Program-made: the position numbers and the translations under genes | Shown: piece after piece, positions 21,754 through 32,448 of the stretch | Layout: the number at the start of each line of letters is the position of its first letter | How positions within the stretch are numbered: position 1 is the stretch's first letter | Source of the DNA: Globisporangium splendens | Taxonomy: Eukaryota > Oomycota > Peronosporomycetes > Pythiales > Pythiaceae | DNA: 64,000 bases | Reading direction: 5' to 3' | NCBI GenBank assembly: GCA_006386115.1 | Contig: VFIW01000008.1 | Span: 124,001-188,000, forward strand | The notes under the pieces: generated by a model | The model's database searches: none | Seen by the model: the letters and a program-made list of their open reading frames with translations, nothing else | What the model was told of the DNA's origin: nothing

Positions 21754-21768
21754 CGTTTTCAGAAATGA
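21754..21768 (-). promoter_or_regulatory. Core promoter element of SDR-2
   Basis: Read on the minus strand, TCATTTCTGAAAACG lies about 50 bases upstream of the SDR-2 ATG. The same element, TCATTCTCGAAAACG, precedes SDR-3 at a similar distance, and its first half is the oomycete Inr (TCATTYY). Confidence 0.6.
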
Positions 21769-22326
21769 TCACCCAGCCTTCAACGAAAGGCGTTCGGAGT
21801 CCATGATCCCAATTGCGCTTCCTGTTCTCGAGGTACAGTACTCGCAAGCCGCAGATGTGTCTCGATATTTGGGCTCCAGTATGCTTGAGAGTACTGTAAT
21901 ATTGAAGGCATCGGACTCATCGGATGAAGACAACTTGGTATCTTCCCAATCACTCTGTCTCGGATTACGGGGCGGCTTTGAACGCCTTGGGTGCAGAAAG
22001 GCTGTCTGGGTCCAGAAAAGGGGCGCGTGTTGTCAATCGAGCATTTCATGCGGACAATCCCACTGCAGAGAGGCACTTCAAAGCCGAGGACTGCGTGCAA
22101 TCATCCAGGTGAGCGGACCTCTGTCTCACGCGCATGAGGACCAATCAAGCGCATACCACTCTGGTCTCTTGGATGAACATCCTCTACAAGCCGGAGAGAA
22201 TCCGCTTACAAGAGCATTTGGCACGTAGCATAAATAAGTACACGATGCAGCCAGCTGTTGTACGCTGACGAAATTATGGTGACAGAGAGCTTTGATTGCG
22301 CGCCAAAGGGATGCTCACTGCTTGCT
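21769..22326. other. Spacer upstream of SDR-2
   Basis: Two overlapping plus-strand frames (141 and 62 codons, 21803-22228) show no domain. A third frame near 22140-22240 reads like a weak reverse-transcriptase remnant (SWMNILYKPERIRLQEH) but is too short to assign. Confidence 0.35.
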
Positions 22327-22826
22327 GAGAGAGAGAGAGAGGGTAATTCTATTTAACATATGATCTACATACAGGCTAAAAATCCCTGAGTCTCATTGAC
22401 ACTTCCGAGAGTGAGGTGTTTCTAAGTTTTGACGGTGTGGCACCCATATCATTCTCATGTGGGGAGACTGAAGAAACTATCTCACACATAGTCTGGAGTT
22501 GCAAGCGAGCACAAGCCGCGTGGACGGTCTTCCTCGGGCGATGGATTGGCCGAGCATTGAAGGAGCAAGCACTCAATCTATTCCTGCCTCATATTGCTAG
22601 CCGCACAGCCCCGTCAGGTCAACGATCTTTGCTCCGGGAATTGGAAAAGCACTTCGGGTTCATTACTCCGGAACACTCGACAGCACTACAGAAACTTTGG
22701 TTTATCGTCACATCAAGCATCCCAGTACTGCTATGGAGAACGAGAGTGGAAACAATACATGAACGGCAGCACGTCACTGTCGAAGAAAGTACCCAGCGTG
22801 TGTGGACAGCGTGTGTGATCTTTTCA
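22327..22826 (-). mobile_element. LINE-B copy 2 with 5' inversion (twin-priming product)
   Basis: Bases 22343-22448 are the reverse complement of the LINE-B 3' end (matching 15552-15660) and abut GA repeats at 22327-22342, so the element points to the minus strand. Bases 22449-22826 match LINE-B 14565-14935 in the plus orientation, that is, an internal segment inverted relative to the tail. The two parts do not overlap in the parent element. That layout is the recognised outcome of twin priming during LINE integration. The coding remnant holds the CGETEETISHIVWSC zinc motif but no RNase H. Its right edge lies in the former intron of the SDR-3L fragment. Confidence 0.75.
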
Positions 22827-22876
22827 CATGCGTAACGAGGCGGATATGAGATGGCAGCTTTGTGAGTCTTGGATAC

Positions 22877-23002
22877 CTGTTCGGCCTTGGCTGGGCTGCG
22901 GACAGCGGCGACGACGTTCCATCCGAGCTTGATGTACTCTTCGACGAACTTGAGACTGATGCCACGGGAGCTTCCAGTGATGAGGACCGTCTTGGCAGCC
23001 AT
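22877..23002 (-). pseudogene. SDR-3L: orphan first exon of an SDR gene
   Basis: Bases 23002-22877 encode 42 residues identical to exon 1 of SDR-3 (AAKTVLITGSSRGIS...AKAEQ), including serine in place of the last glycine of the TGxxxGxG loop. A GTATCC donor follows, but LINE-B copy 2 begins 50 bases on and no second exon exists on this side. It is a 5' gene fragment with its promoter. Confidence 0.85.
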
Positions 23003-23931
23003 GGTGTGACGCGGAGTCGATGGACTTGGGATTGACTTGGTTGGTCGGTGAGTGCGCGGATCGCTGCGTTTTCGAGAATGAACCAAGTGGAGCTAATGCA
23101 AACGGTGGGTTCGAGAGGATGAGAGACTCTTTATCCTCTGACGTTTCGCACTGTTCAAGGACGATGATCAAGTAAACAATCGGTGTACTCATCATAAAAA
23201 CACCCCAGACTATGTTGCAGGTAAGTCGATGCATATGAATGCGTTCTCTACCATTTCCCCTTCTATGGACTGACCCGGCCCAGCAACACTCTATCCACCA
23301 ACGAGAGCTGTTTACAGCAAATGAAAGTTGACGAGCTTTGCGTGCTGCAGTTGCATGTGCATGCATTTAGGTGAAGTTGGGGATATTTTCTGCGTAATGT
23401 ATGCCAGTGAGTCCTATGACTTGGGAGTCCGGAGCCTGCTCAAGGGCAAACGGAGATGTCGTCGATGCGACTCTGGGCATGTAGGAGCACTTCCCGCCAA
23501 CCTTTTTGCTTCTGATTTTAGTCACGAGTTCCGAGTTTTACATGTTTGTCTCGTACCTAACATGCGAGCTCTACGAATGCCAATACTTTTCGTATTACAG
23601 ACTACTCGTACGATGCACGCACATCCTGACAGGTTGGAAAATTTGGCATTTACCAGTGTAGGACGATTCTGTACATGGCGATTTTTTCTGGCTTGTGAAT
23701 TTGCTCACTAAATACTCCTTTTTCTCGCTGAGTTGTCGCGTACATAAACACAGCCTATGTAATAACCCGACACTTTTGGCTTGGTTACATACTTCAGCTG
23801 CTTGAGCGTCAGCACGTGTGACTTGAAAAATGTCATGTGGCGGTGTAGCAGTGATTCTCATTAACACCATCTTAAGGATGAAGAGAGGACGACAGGAACA
23901 ACATGAACAGTGGCGCAACCACGACTCACAA
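23003..23931. other. Duplicated upstream region of SDR-3L
   Basis: About 930 bases, inverted copy of 41169-42097. Frames of 107 to 180 codons exist on both strands but show no domain and are shadows of duplicated non-coding DNA. The final CACAA (23927-23931) is the left target-site duplication of G1. Confidence 0.6.
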
Positions 23932-24362
23932 TGTAACGGTTTGGGGTCTTCTTGAGATCTGATTGGTCGAAAGTCGGAACTTGATTGGCTGAAAGTCGGG
24001 GACGATGGCTTGGACTCGGAGGAGGAGATGGCAACTTGATGGCAAATTGGAAAGTGAATTGAATGGAGGACTTAGTTCGCTAGCGCTACGTCTAAGCCTC
24101 CCTGCATGCATGCCTATCCTTTTCTTCAACTGATTCGACTTTTCTTCCTATCCAGGTGTCCTGCCTGCACTTGTATTTTTATCTGACTAGTTCCATATAA
24201 CTGTATATATTAGTGTTACATATGAATGAGAGCCTGACCTCGAGTCCGAGGTCAGGCACACGTTACACATGCCACGACGCTCCGCACGTTAGGCACGTGC
24301 GAAGTCAGGCACATGCCGATCCTACGCGCGTGCCTGGCGTGCGAGGTCAGGCGCACGTGACA
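23932..24362 (-). repeat. G1 3' LTR
   Basis: Read on the minus strand it runs TGTCACG...CCGTTACA and directly follows the GGGGGGA polypurine tract. The U3 portion (24240-24362) repeats the core GGTCAGGC and variants several times, possible regulatory repeats. The pol stop codon at 24322-24324 lies inside this LTR. Confidence 0.9.
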
Positions 24363-27352
24363 TCCCCCCAGACTTGACTTCGCGTTGGGAGTCTTGAAAC
24401 TCTTGAAGGAGTCGATTCCAATGCGAAACATGGCGGATGTTCTTCTCGTAATCCCACGTACTCTCGTGCGCAGGATACCCGAGCCACTTGACCAACCACA
24501 TTCGTTGGCGGTTGTGGGTTTTACTGCGAAGTAATGCTTCCACAACGTGCAGAGCCTCACCAGTCTCGTCGTCGAGGATCACGGGGGCTGCCTTCGGAAT
24601 TGGTCTTGAATGGAACTTGGTTGGATTCTCCACGTAGTGGCTAAGCAACTCCACATTGAACGCTGGATGCAAGCGCTTCATGTTTGGAGGCAACACCAAT
24701 CGAGCCGCATTCTTGTTCACCATTGAGTCGATCTTAAACGGTCCAACCTTCTTCGCTGCCAACTTCGCCTTTTGGAGAGAGGTGCTTTGAGTGACCGTCT
24801 TCAAGGGTAGATTCTTCGTATCTAACATAACGAGATCGCCAGCGTTAAATTCCACTTCGCGACGCTTCCTGTCGTAGTATTTCTTCTGGCGTTCTTGAGC
24901 TTGCTTGAGGTTCTCTTGGGCTAGCTTGACGACTTGTTGGCGCTTCTCCGCAAAGTTCTTGGCAAACTCAGCTATATTTACTGGTTCGAGGTTTCCTTCG
25001 TCGACGCCGAACTCTTGGGCAATTAGGTTGCGCACCTTTCTTCCAGTGTCGACTTCAAACGGTGTGAACTTGGTCGACTCATTAACAAGAGTTGCATGAG
25101 CAAACTCGATCGTTCCAAGGTGGCTCACCCAATCGTCTCCATGGTATGATACCATGCATCGCAGCGCATCTTCCAACACGAGGTTCTGACGCTCGGTTTG
25201 TCCGTCTGCTTGCGCGCGATGAGACGTTGTCATGCTCAGCTTGATACCCATGAGCTTGGTCAGCGACTTCCAAAAGTCCGACGTGAACTTGGGATCGCGG
25301 TCGCTGATGATGACCTTCGGCAAACCGTGGTGACGAACCACTGCCTCGAAGAATACCTTGGCGGTACCTTCGGCATCTGCTGTCGAGTGTGTTGGATGGT
25401 ACTTCGGACGCTTCGACAACTTGTCCACCGTGACAAAGATTGCGTCAAAACCTTCGGACACTGGAAGTCCAGTGATGAAATCCATCGACACAACATCCCA
25501 GCATTCTTGGGGCGTCGGAATTGGCATCATCAAGCCGACCTTCTTCCGATTGTTTGACTTCCATCGTGCACAAGTCTGGCAACTGCCAACATACTCGTGA
25601 ATGTCTTTTTCCAAGGCGGGCCAGTAATACCATTGAGCTGCCTTCAGCTGAGTTCGACGAACTCCTGGATGAGCAGCCACTGGAGCATCATGGAACTCTT
25701 GAATAACATCAGTGATCAACTTGTCCGAGTTTGGGACACACAATCGCAATACTGGGTGCTTCGTTCGCAAAAACAGAAGACCGTTGCGCTTCTCGAACTT
25801 CTCGTTCCCTTCGCGACTCTGCCACACTTCGGCAAAACTTGGGTCGCGGGAATAGCCAGTTTGAAAGGCTTTCTTCGTCGCTTCGGACAAGTGAACACTT
25901 GCCCACTGCGTGTCGACGGTGTGGACTTGCTCTTGCCGTACTGCCACGGCGCGTCTCTCCCCCCGAAAGTCCACAGCGGAGAGGAATACGGAGCAATCTG
26001 AATCTGGCAAGTGACGTAGAAATGCCGCAGACACCACATGACGAGAAATAGACTGCGACCGAGCGTGACACGCATCATCGCAAGCGTGCACTTCGGGAGT
26101 CGAAACTACGGGCAACTTATCGCATTGCTTGACTTCTTCCGGTCCTGGTCGAGACAAGGCATCAGCCACCACATTGGTACTGCCTTTCATGTGGTGCAGG
26201 ACAAAATCAAACTGGGAGAAGAACGTCAGCATCCGCGCAAGCTTGGGAGTCACCTTCGGATGATGTAGCATCCACCGACAAGCCGAATTGTCCGTAAACA
26301 CATCGAACTGACGACCATGAAGGTAGTGTCGCCACTTTGACAACGCAAACTTGATTGCGAGCAGCTCTTTCTCATGAGCAGGCCACTTTTCCTCATACTG
26401 CCCAAGCTTCTTTGAATAGAAGGCAATGGGAGCGTCAAACCCGTCGATCTTTTGAGACAAGACACCGCCCATGCAGTAGCCCGAGGCATCCGTTGTTACC
26501 GTGAACCGACGGTCAAAGTCAGGTAAACGCAACGTCGGAGCCTGTTGCAGTGCCAACTTCAAGACGCGAAAGGCGTGATCATGTTCGGATGACCATGCCC
26601 ACTTTGCATCCTTCTTGATCAGCCTATGCAGTGGCAACGCAATCCGCGCAAAGTCGCAAATAAACCGACGATAGTATCCGGCGAGACCGAGAAAACTCAA
26701 CAATGTCTTCTGCGTCGTCGGAGCAGGATACTTCTCGATCGCGGTTGTCTTCTTTGCGTCGACTTGGATCCCTTCAGCCGCGACTGTGTGATCGAGGGAA
26801 TGGACACTGGACATGCCGAACTCGCACTTGGACAGGCGAGCGTACAACTTCTCATAACGGAGGACTTCACAGACCATCGCCAGATGTTGCGCATGATCTT
26901 TCATCGAGCGGGAGAAGATACAGATGTCGTCGAGATACACGACAACAAGCTTGAATTTACCAAAGAGTACTCGCATAAGACGAGACCATACTCCCGGCAT
27001 ACCCGCTAATCCCATCGGAGCGACACACCATTGGTACGTTTCCTTTTGCGGCCTAAAAGCCGTGTAAGGACGACTGTCAGGCTTCACGCGCATCTGGTGA
27101 TAGCCTTGCGCGAGGTCGATCACCGTGAATACCGTCGCACCGAGCATCTGATCAAAGAGTTCCTCTATGTGTGGTAGAGGAATCTTGGGGATCTTCGTCT
27201 GGCTGTTGACATACCGATAGTCGATGACCCATCGTATCGGCACCTTTGTGTTGCCACTGCGCAGCCATTCAGCGCGCTTCACAGCCATACCCGTCGCGGG
27301 ATCCTTTTTCGGAACACCGAAGATATTGGAGATCCATGGGGAGTTCGATGCT
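24322..27352 (-). pseudogene. G1 pol: reverse transcriptase, RNase H, integrase, chromodomain
   Basis: Open for 988 codons from 27288. In order: reverse transcriptase with FTVIDLAQGYHQMRV, APMGLAGMPGVW and the catalytic YLDD (about residues 118-121 from that ATG); Ty3-type RNase H beginning TTDASGYCMGGVL; an integrase HHCC zinc finger (HDAPVAAHPG...CQTC); the DDE core (SMDFITGLP, IISDRDPKFTSDFW, QADGQTERQN); a GPF-type tail; and a chromodomain-like module (MWLVKWLGYPAHESTWDY). Translation would need the upstream frame, which is shifted near 27354 just before SNSPWISNIFGVPKKDP, so no full gag-pol is made. The last residues are encoded by the 3' LTR. The catalytic residues remain. Confidence 0.88.
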
Positions 27353-28576
27353 TCATCCCTTCTTCACGTTGTCGCGAACGAACTCTTCCAACGCGTCTTG
27401 CTCTGTCTTGGACAGACGAAACGGCGGACGCGAGCTTGGCACTGCGTCTGGCTTCGGCTGGAGCTCAAAGTTCACAGCACGCTCTGGCGGTAAGCCATCC
27501 GGAAGTGACTCCGGGAAACAGTCAGCGAACCGATCAATGACAGGTTTCAACTCTGGCGGGACGACTGGAGAAATGTCGTTAACTGCGGACACCTTTACGA
27601 CGAACAACTCTTCATACTCTGCATTCTTGATCTTGGAGCAGATTTCACTATCGCTGCGCTCGTGCACAGAGGTGTCTTCCGGCAATGCAAACGTCTGCTT
27701 TCTCCAATCAATGATCGGGTTGTGCTTGACGAACCATGGCTGACCGAAGATGACATCGTGGCTGTTGGGTAGATCTCATTCCGTAAACTGCATTGCCTCA
27801 AACTTCTTGTCTTGTACTTGGCACGATGCTTCCACCTCGTTCACTTGTTTCTTGGTCCTTCTGCCGCCGAATCCTTGCGCTTCGATCACTGCTGTATTCA
27901 GCACTTTCTTCACCAACCCACGCTGGATCAGGTTGGTCGAGGCGCCGCTGTCAATTAAAATGCGCACATCATTACCATCAACACGGCCGTTCACCACGAA
28001 CAGGTTGCTCTTACGCGCAATGCCCACTGCGTTTAGCTCCGCATTGTCAAACACAATGGGATAATCCACTTCATCCACTGCCGCCAGGTTGTGCTCAACC
28101 ATCGGACTTGATCGACGAGCTCGCTGTGTCGGACGCTGATATCTTGAGTTGCGCGTCGTCTGCGGCGTGCTCGCTTGTCTCTGCTGGCGCGGCGCACGAC
28201 ACTCTGACGCTCGATGTCCAGGTCGATTGCAATTGAAGCAAAGGCGCTGACGCAAGCACTCTTCACGACCCAAGACTCGGACATTGTCCACTTCCATCGG
28301 ACTTGCACCATTCAGTCGGTATTGGCGATTGTCGAAACGTCTGTACCTAGGTTCTGAGTGGGACCGATTTCCATCCGCAGAGCGACGATGCGAACGGTCA
28401 TAGTCCAACGCTAGAGTGATGGCTTCCGACAACGTAGAACATCGGCGATAGCGCACCTCTGTTCGGATCGCTGGAGCTAATCCTCGCACAAAATACATGA
28501 TCTTGTCGAGCTCACCCATCTCTTGTACTTGTGTGATAACATGCCTAAAACGACTGACGTAGTCGTCAAGGCCTCG
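27353..28576 (-). pseudogene. G1 gag C-terminal part and protease
   Basis: From the G2 insertion boundary the gag frame continues with the capsid C-terminal region. Next come a CCHC zinc knuckle, CFNCNRPGHRASEC (about 28230), and the aspartic protease with the canonical motif LIDSGASTNLI near 27940. A TGG-to-TGA change at 27776-27778 stops the protease frame; the same frame then continues through FGQPWFVKHNPIIDW to a second stop at 27353-27355 where the frame shifts into pol. Compared with G2, G3 and G4 this is the only element here with a DSG protease motif. Confidence 0.85.
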
Positions 28577-29226
28577 TGTAATGGGCCATAACCAGCCATT
28601 ACATGAAGGTGGATCTGTTCCCAGATCTAGTGTGCCATACACCACCTTCAGCGTGCACTATGGAGACACAAATAACAAAAGGGATTACGGTAAGACAGTC
28701 CCCACATGCACGTGTGACGTCATTCGATGACGTCACGAGTGTTCTCTGTGCTGATCAGTGCAGGATGTTGTTCTCATGTACTAATCAGTACAGAGTGATA
28801 ACATCCATGTACTAATCAAGTACTGAGTGATGGTTCCTGCTTGGGAAACTGGGCTGGCGACGAGACCGACGTGTCTCTGCCACCTGAAGTGAGTGGCGCG
28901 AGCCAATCACTTTGCAGGGATTTTATACAAGACTTGAAGTTCAAGCTTCTAGAAGATCCCGTAGGTTCAACCTCAGTGTGCCCAATGTTTTATATATCAG
29001 ATTCATAGGTTTTATTGTGTATGTTTAGGTTTTAGTTATACAACGTGTAGGATCCCTTGGGGTTCATTAGCAAGTAGCGACAGGAACCATAACCATTTTC
29101 AATTCAGTTGCAAATTTTCCTCCAAGTACTCAAGTCTTCTTCCTCCCTCCAAGTCGGAGATCGCTTCCTCTGGCACAAGCGTGTGTGCCGTGTTTGAGGG
29201 GCTGTTGTGAACAGCGCCCTTTTACA
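28577..29226 (+). repeat. G2 5' LTR, flanked by CCTCG duplications
   Basis: 650 bases, TGTAATGG...CTTTTACA, with CCTCG at both sides (28572-28576 and 29227-29231). The partner LTR at 37527-38176 has the same length and about fifteen differences by eye. It begins with an inverted repeat (TGTAATGG...CCATTACA). Its U3 holds two TGACGTCA palindromes, and a TTTTATA box lies near 28922. Taken with 29227-31036 alone, it would look like a solo LTR in a complete G1. Confidence 0.9.
28715..28735. promoter_or_regulatory. Tandem CRE/bZIP-type palindromes in the G2 LTR
   Basis: TGACGTCA occurs twice, at 28715-28722 and 28728-28735, separated by five bases. TGACGTCA is the classical cAMP-response/bZIP binding site. 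The pair is conserved in the other G2 LTR at 37665-37685, in the U3 region upstream of the TATA-like box. Confidence 0.6.
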
Positions 29227-29648
29227 CCTCGACTCTGACCCTGGGATAGCTCACCCAACTGGTCACGCAAACGCTCTTGTAGATCGGCGGGAATAAATTC
29301 GTTTCCTAGTTCTAGGAAGAATTGGTCAACCGTCTCAATCTCTGTCTTCTTCACAATGAACCACTGGGCAGCTTCCTGCCGCAGGGTCCCTCCCAACATC
29401 GCCAAAAGGCGTGGCTGTAGGCTAGCATCCTGTCTGTCAATGTTCCTCGCCTTTAAATAGTCTCCGACTTGCTCTTTATATAACTGAAACGACTCTTGTA
29501 ATGCTCCACTATACACCGGTAATTTACATCCCTCTAATTTTATCTCTGACTCCCGTTTTACTTGCTGGAATTCTTTGATCATCTCTGCTTGCTGGTTTAG
29601 CACTGCCGGCATACTCTGCAACAACTGGGCATTCGTTGGTTCGTTCAT
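29227..29648 (-). pseudogene. G1 gag N-terminal part, duplicated copy
   Basis: From an ATG at 29648 (MNEPTNAQLLQSM) this encodes the start of gag: a glutamine/glutamate-rich helix, then LPVYSGALQESFQLYKEQVGDYL and an AAQWF segment typical of Ty3 capsid. It ends at the CCTCG boundary with the LTR; the 31 or so residues beyond are LTR-encoded. A nearly identical copy is 38177-38598. Removing the G2 LTR and one CCTCG restores the reading frame into 28576, which supports the insertion history. Confidence 0.85.
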
Positions 29649-29837
29649 CTTTGTACTTTTCTTGACTTGACTTCACACTCGGTATTTTACGTAACCGGTT
29701 TCACTTGACTTGGCAGGCAGGGACGGGAGTCGAGATTCTATCTTATGGGATCTTAAAAACCAGTATAATACGAAGCTATACTTTTATTTTTTATTTATTT
29801 TTTTGTTTGTTTCTTTTATTTTTTCAATTGTGTATTT

Positions 29838-30189
29838 TTAGTCGAACTTAGGCGGAGGAACTTGACCTGGACGCAGCTTGGCCTTCCCAGTAGCTGTACT
29901 CGATGCCGGTGGGTCTCGTAGCGCGCGGCGAAAACACTCGCCAATACCGTCGGATACGTCGATGATTCCTTGAGCGATCCGGATTAGAGCCTTCTTTGCG
30001 CGTTTCTTCTTCAGCTTGTCTGGACACTTGTCCACGTGCTTCTCTAGCACTTCACAGATCCGGAAAGCCCTTCGTCAGACAGTTCGCGAGGTCTTGACGG
30101 GCTTTATCAGCTTCTGCAGGTTTCGGCACGCCTAAGTACGTAAGGCTGCCTTGAATCGGGACCTGCTTGACGCGCGGCTTCTTGGGCAT
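29838..30189 (-). pseudogene. G1 small upstream ORF, frameshifted copy
   Basis: A copy of the 116-codon ORF at 38786-39136. An extra C near 30067 (AAAGCCCTTC versus AAAGCCTTC) shifts the frame after about 40 codons, leaving only the C-terminal 70 codons open from 30050. Confidence 0.75.
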
Positions 30190-30596
30190 CGAGTTGGGGA
30201 GGATATCAACTCTGGGAGTTCACAATCACAGTCTTGATCCTCTAATGAGGGCTTCACCTAGGCGCGCCTGACGATGACACCACGGAATAACACCCTAAAG
30301 AATACAGACAGTTAGGGCGAACCCGAGACACCGTGCCACTATTAGAGAAACCGAGGTAGACCAGAACACAAAATTACGCACAAAAGCACGACTGGCTCAA
30401 CACTACAGGAGTTACTGCCACAGAACACCAAAGGGTCAACGCACCGACAATGGTTCCGGTATTTATGTCACTAAAGCAACACCCGTTCAGAAAGCGGCTC
30501 GAATAACAACCTCGGAGGTGCCTGGCTTGGACGACGACGGCGACTTGAACGCTTGGAAACGGCCACACTCCCCCCCGGACGCAAAGTGCTACCAGA

Positions 30597-31036
30597 TGTA
30601 ACGAGTCGGAGGTCTTCTTGAGATCTGATTGGTCGAAAGTCGGAAAGTCGGAACTTGATTGGCTGAAAGTCGGGGACGATGGCTTGGACTCGGAGGAGGA
30701 GGTGGCAACTTGATGGCAAATTGGAAAGTGAATTGAATGGAGGGCCTAGTTCGCTAGCGCTACGTCTAAGCCTCCCTGCATGCATGCCTATCCTTTTCTT
30801 CAACTGATTCGACTTTTCTTCCTATCCAGGTGTCCTGCCTGCACCTGTATTTTTATCTGACTAGTTCCATATAACTGTGTATATTAGTGTTACATATGAA
30901 TGAGAGCCTGACCTCGGACTCGAGGTCAGGCACACGTTACACATGCCACGACGCTCCGCACGCTAGGCACGTGCGAAGTCAGGCACACGCCGATCCTACG
31001 CGCGTGCCTGGCGTGCGAGGTCAGGCACACGTGACA
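30597..31036 (-). repeat. G1 5' LTR, duplicated copy
   Basis: 440 bases, the same as 39544-39974 apart from a nine-base tandem duplication (GAAAGTCGG) near 30640 and scattered changes. At 31036 it passes directly into the last 145 bases of a G2-type LTR instead of the CACAA target site. Confidence 0.85.
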
Positions 31037-31181
31037 GGAACCATAACTACATTTCAATTCAGTTGCAAATTTTCCTCCAAGTACTCAAGTTTTCTTCCTC
31101 CCTCCAAGTCGGAGATCGCTTCCTCTGGCACAAGCGTGTGTGCCGTGTTTGAGGGACTGTTGTGAACAGCGCCCTCTTACA
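31037..31181 (+). repeat. G2-type LTR 3' portion (R-U5 remnant)
   Basis: Matches 29092-29226 and the end of 37527-38176, but with the variant ATAACTACATTTC also found in the composite LTR at 40593-41168. It ends CTCTTACA, immediately before the G2 primer binding site, so it acts as the 5' LTR end for the G2 interior. Confidence 0.8.
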
Positions 31182-31183
31182 CC

Positions 31184-31198
31184 TGGTAGCACTTTGAG
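31184..31198 (+). other. G2 primer binding site
   Basis: TGGTAGCACTTTGAG lies two bases after the LTR end. The first 13 bases equal the G1 primer binding site, and TGG pairs with a tRNA CCA end. Its first eight bases resemble the TGGTATCA of initiator-methionine tRNA sites, but the tRNA identity is not proven. Confidence 0.6.
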
Positions 31199-31222
31199 CG
31201 GTCCTTCCAACGACCCAGTGAA

Positions 31223-32350
31223 GTGAAGAGGTTTGACGACGCGGCTTTAAGCACGTCGAGCTTTCCTGTCGAAGACCCTGCGAGCATCCTTGTTTGGAAC
31301 ATGGATGCTACAGGAACCCCACTCGGTCCAGCAGTACCGGAAACTGTCGAGTTGACTATTGAGGGTTTCCATCATCTGTCTTCTCATGAGTGGATGGCGC
31401 TTGAGCGCATGCGAGATGTCATCGGAGAGGCTGCTGTGGTCAGTCTGCTTCGATCGGCATCTCCAGAGGACCAGAAGAGCGCGGTGGTCAGCTTCATGCA
31501 CCACAAGATCATGTCCTCCCGGAAGCAGGTCGCAACCCCTGTTTCCTCACTCAGGACGGTGCCACTGAAGCTTGACGTCTCTCCGTATCGCGGCGGAGAG
31601 AGCGAACCTCTCTCACGATGATTCGTCGAGTTGGATGCAGCCATCGCTGCAAGACAACTGCGAGACCCTTCGCAGCAAGTGTTGCTCGCGATGTCCAACC
31701 TTGCGGGTCGTGCGAAGAGCTGGGCGTATGGCAAGCGTTTAGCCGATCTAAACTGCTTCCCCAGCTACGACCACTTCAAGACCGAACTCAAGAAGGCGTT
31801 TGAACCTCCACAGAGTGAGTTCCGTGCACGCGCCGAGCTCCTCAAGCTTCGTCAAGGCCGTTTCGACCTTCACTCGTACGCACAACGTGCTCGCTAATTG
31901 GTGTCGAGTATCGTTGGCGAGCCGATTGACGTTCCAATGCAAGTCGTGACGTTCATGGCGGGTCTGAACGATGGTCCGATTCGGAACCAACTGTTCCGCG
32001 AGTACCCCAAGACGCTGGACGAAGCCATTGAACGCGCAATGCAAGAAGAGTTCAGCATCAAGCAAGCGAAGTTCCATGGGTTTGCGTCGAGACCAATGCG
32101 GCAATCGAATGCCGTGCATGATGGCCCCGAGCCCGTGGACATCTCGTACATTTCCACGCCTGGAAATGAGCGTCCTCGCAACGATGGGAAGTGTTTCCGT
32201 TGCGGGAAGCCGGGTCACATTGCTCGGAACTGCAAGGTGTCTTTGCCGGGTCGGCAAACGACACAGGGTGCTCGTTCGAACAACCACGATCGTTCTTACG
32301 GTCGTCGGTTCGAGCGGTCACCTGGGCCAAAAAACGGGAATGGACAGTAG
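31223..32350 (+). pseudogene. G2 gag with two in-frame stops
   Basis: One frame from 31223 to 32350, broken by TGA at 31619-31621 and TAA at 31895-31897. It shows a capsid region (AKSWAYGKRLADLNCFPSYDHFKTELKKAF, given here only as a landmark near 31710-31800), a second conserved capsid stretch (TFMAGLNDGPIRNQLF), and a CCHC knuckle CFRCGKPGHIARNC near 32190. The zinc knuckle binds genomic RNA. Each lesion is a single-codon change, so decay is modest. Confidence 0.85.
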
Positions 32351-32448
32351 GGGCGGGGCCTCCTACTGGCCCGGAAAAGAGGACTGTGGACGTTGTGGAG
32401 ACACAGGACTCTGGCCCCCATGTGCATTAAGCACATGCAGTTTCCACT

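Larger units (their letters stand above)
22827..24362. repeat. Left arm of a large inverted duplication
   Basis: This segment, made of the SDR-3L first exon, about 0.9 kb of upstream DNA and the adjoining G1 LTR, reappears nearly identically in reverse at 40736-42275. Only a handful of differences are seen by eye; frames encoded in it are identical or differ by one residue. About 16 kb of nested retrotransposon separates the arms. Confidence 0.9.

Noticed and set aside
21803..22228. A 141-codon plus-strand frame upstream of SDR-2
   Set aside because: No recognisable domain and overlapping alternative frames; possibly degraded transposon DNA but not assignable.
28577..31036. A solo LTR of G2 within a complete G1 as the full explanation
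   Set aside because: It fits the left part, but the right part has a full G2 interior and 3' LTR with the same CCTCG site. A nested full element followed by duplication explains more.
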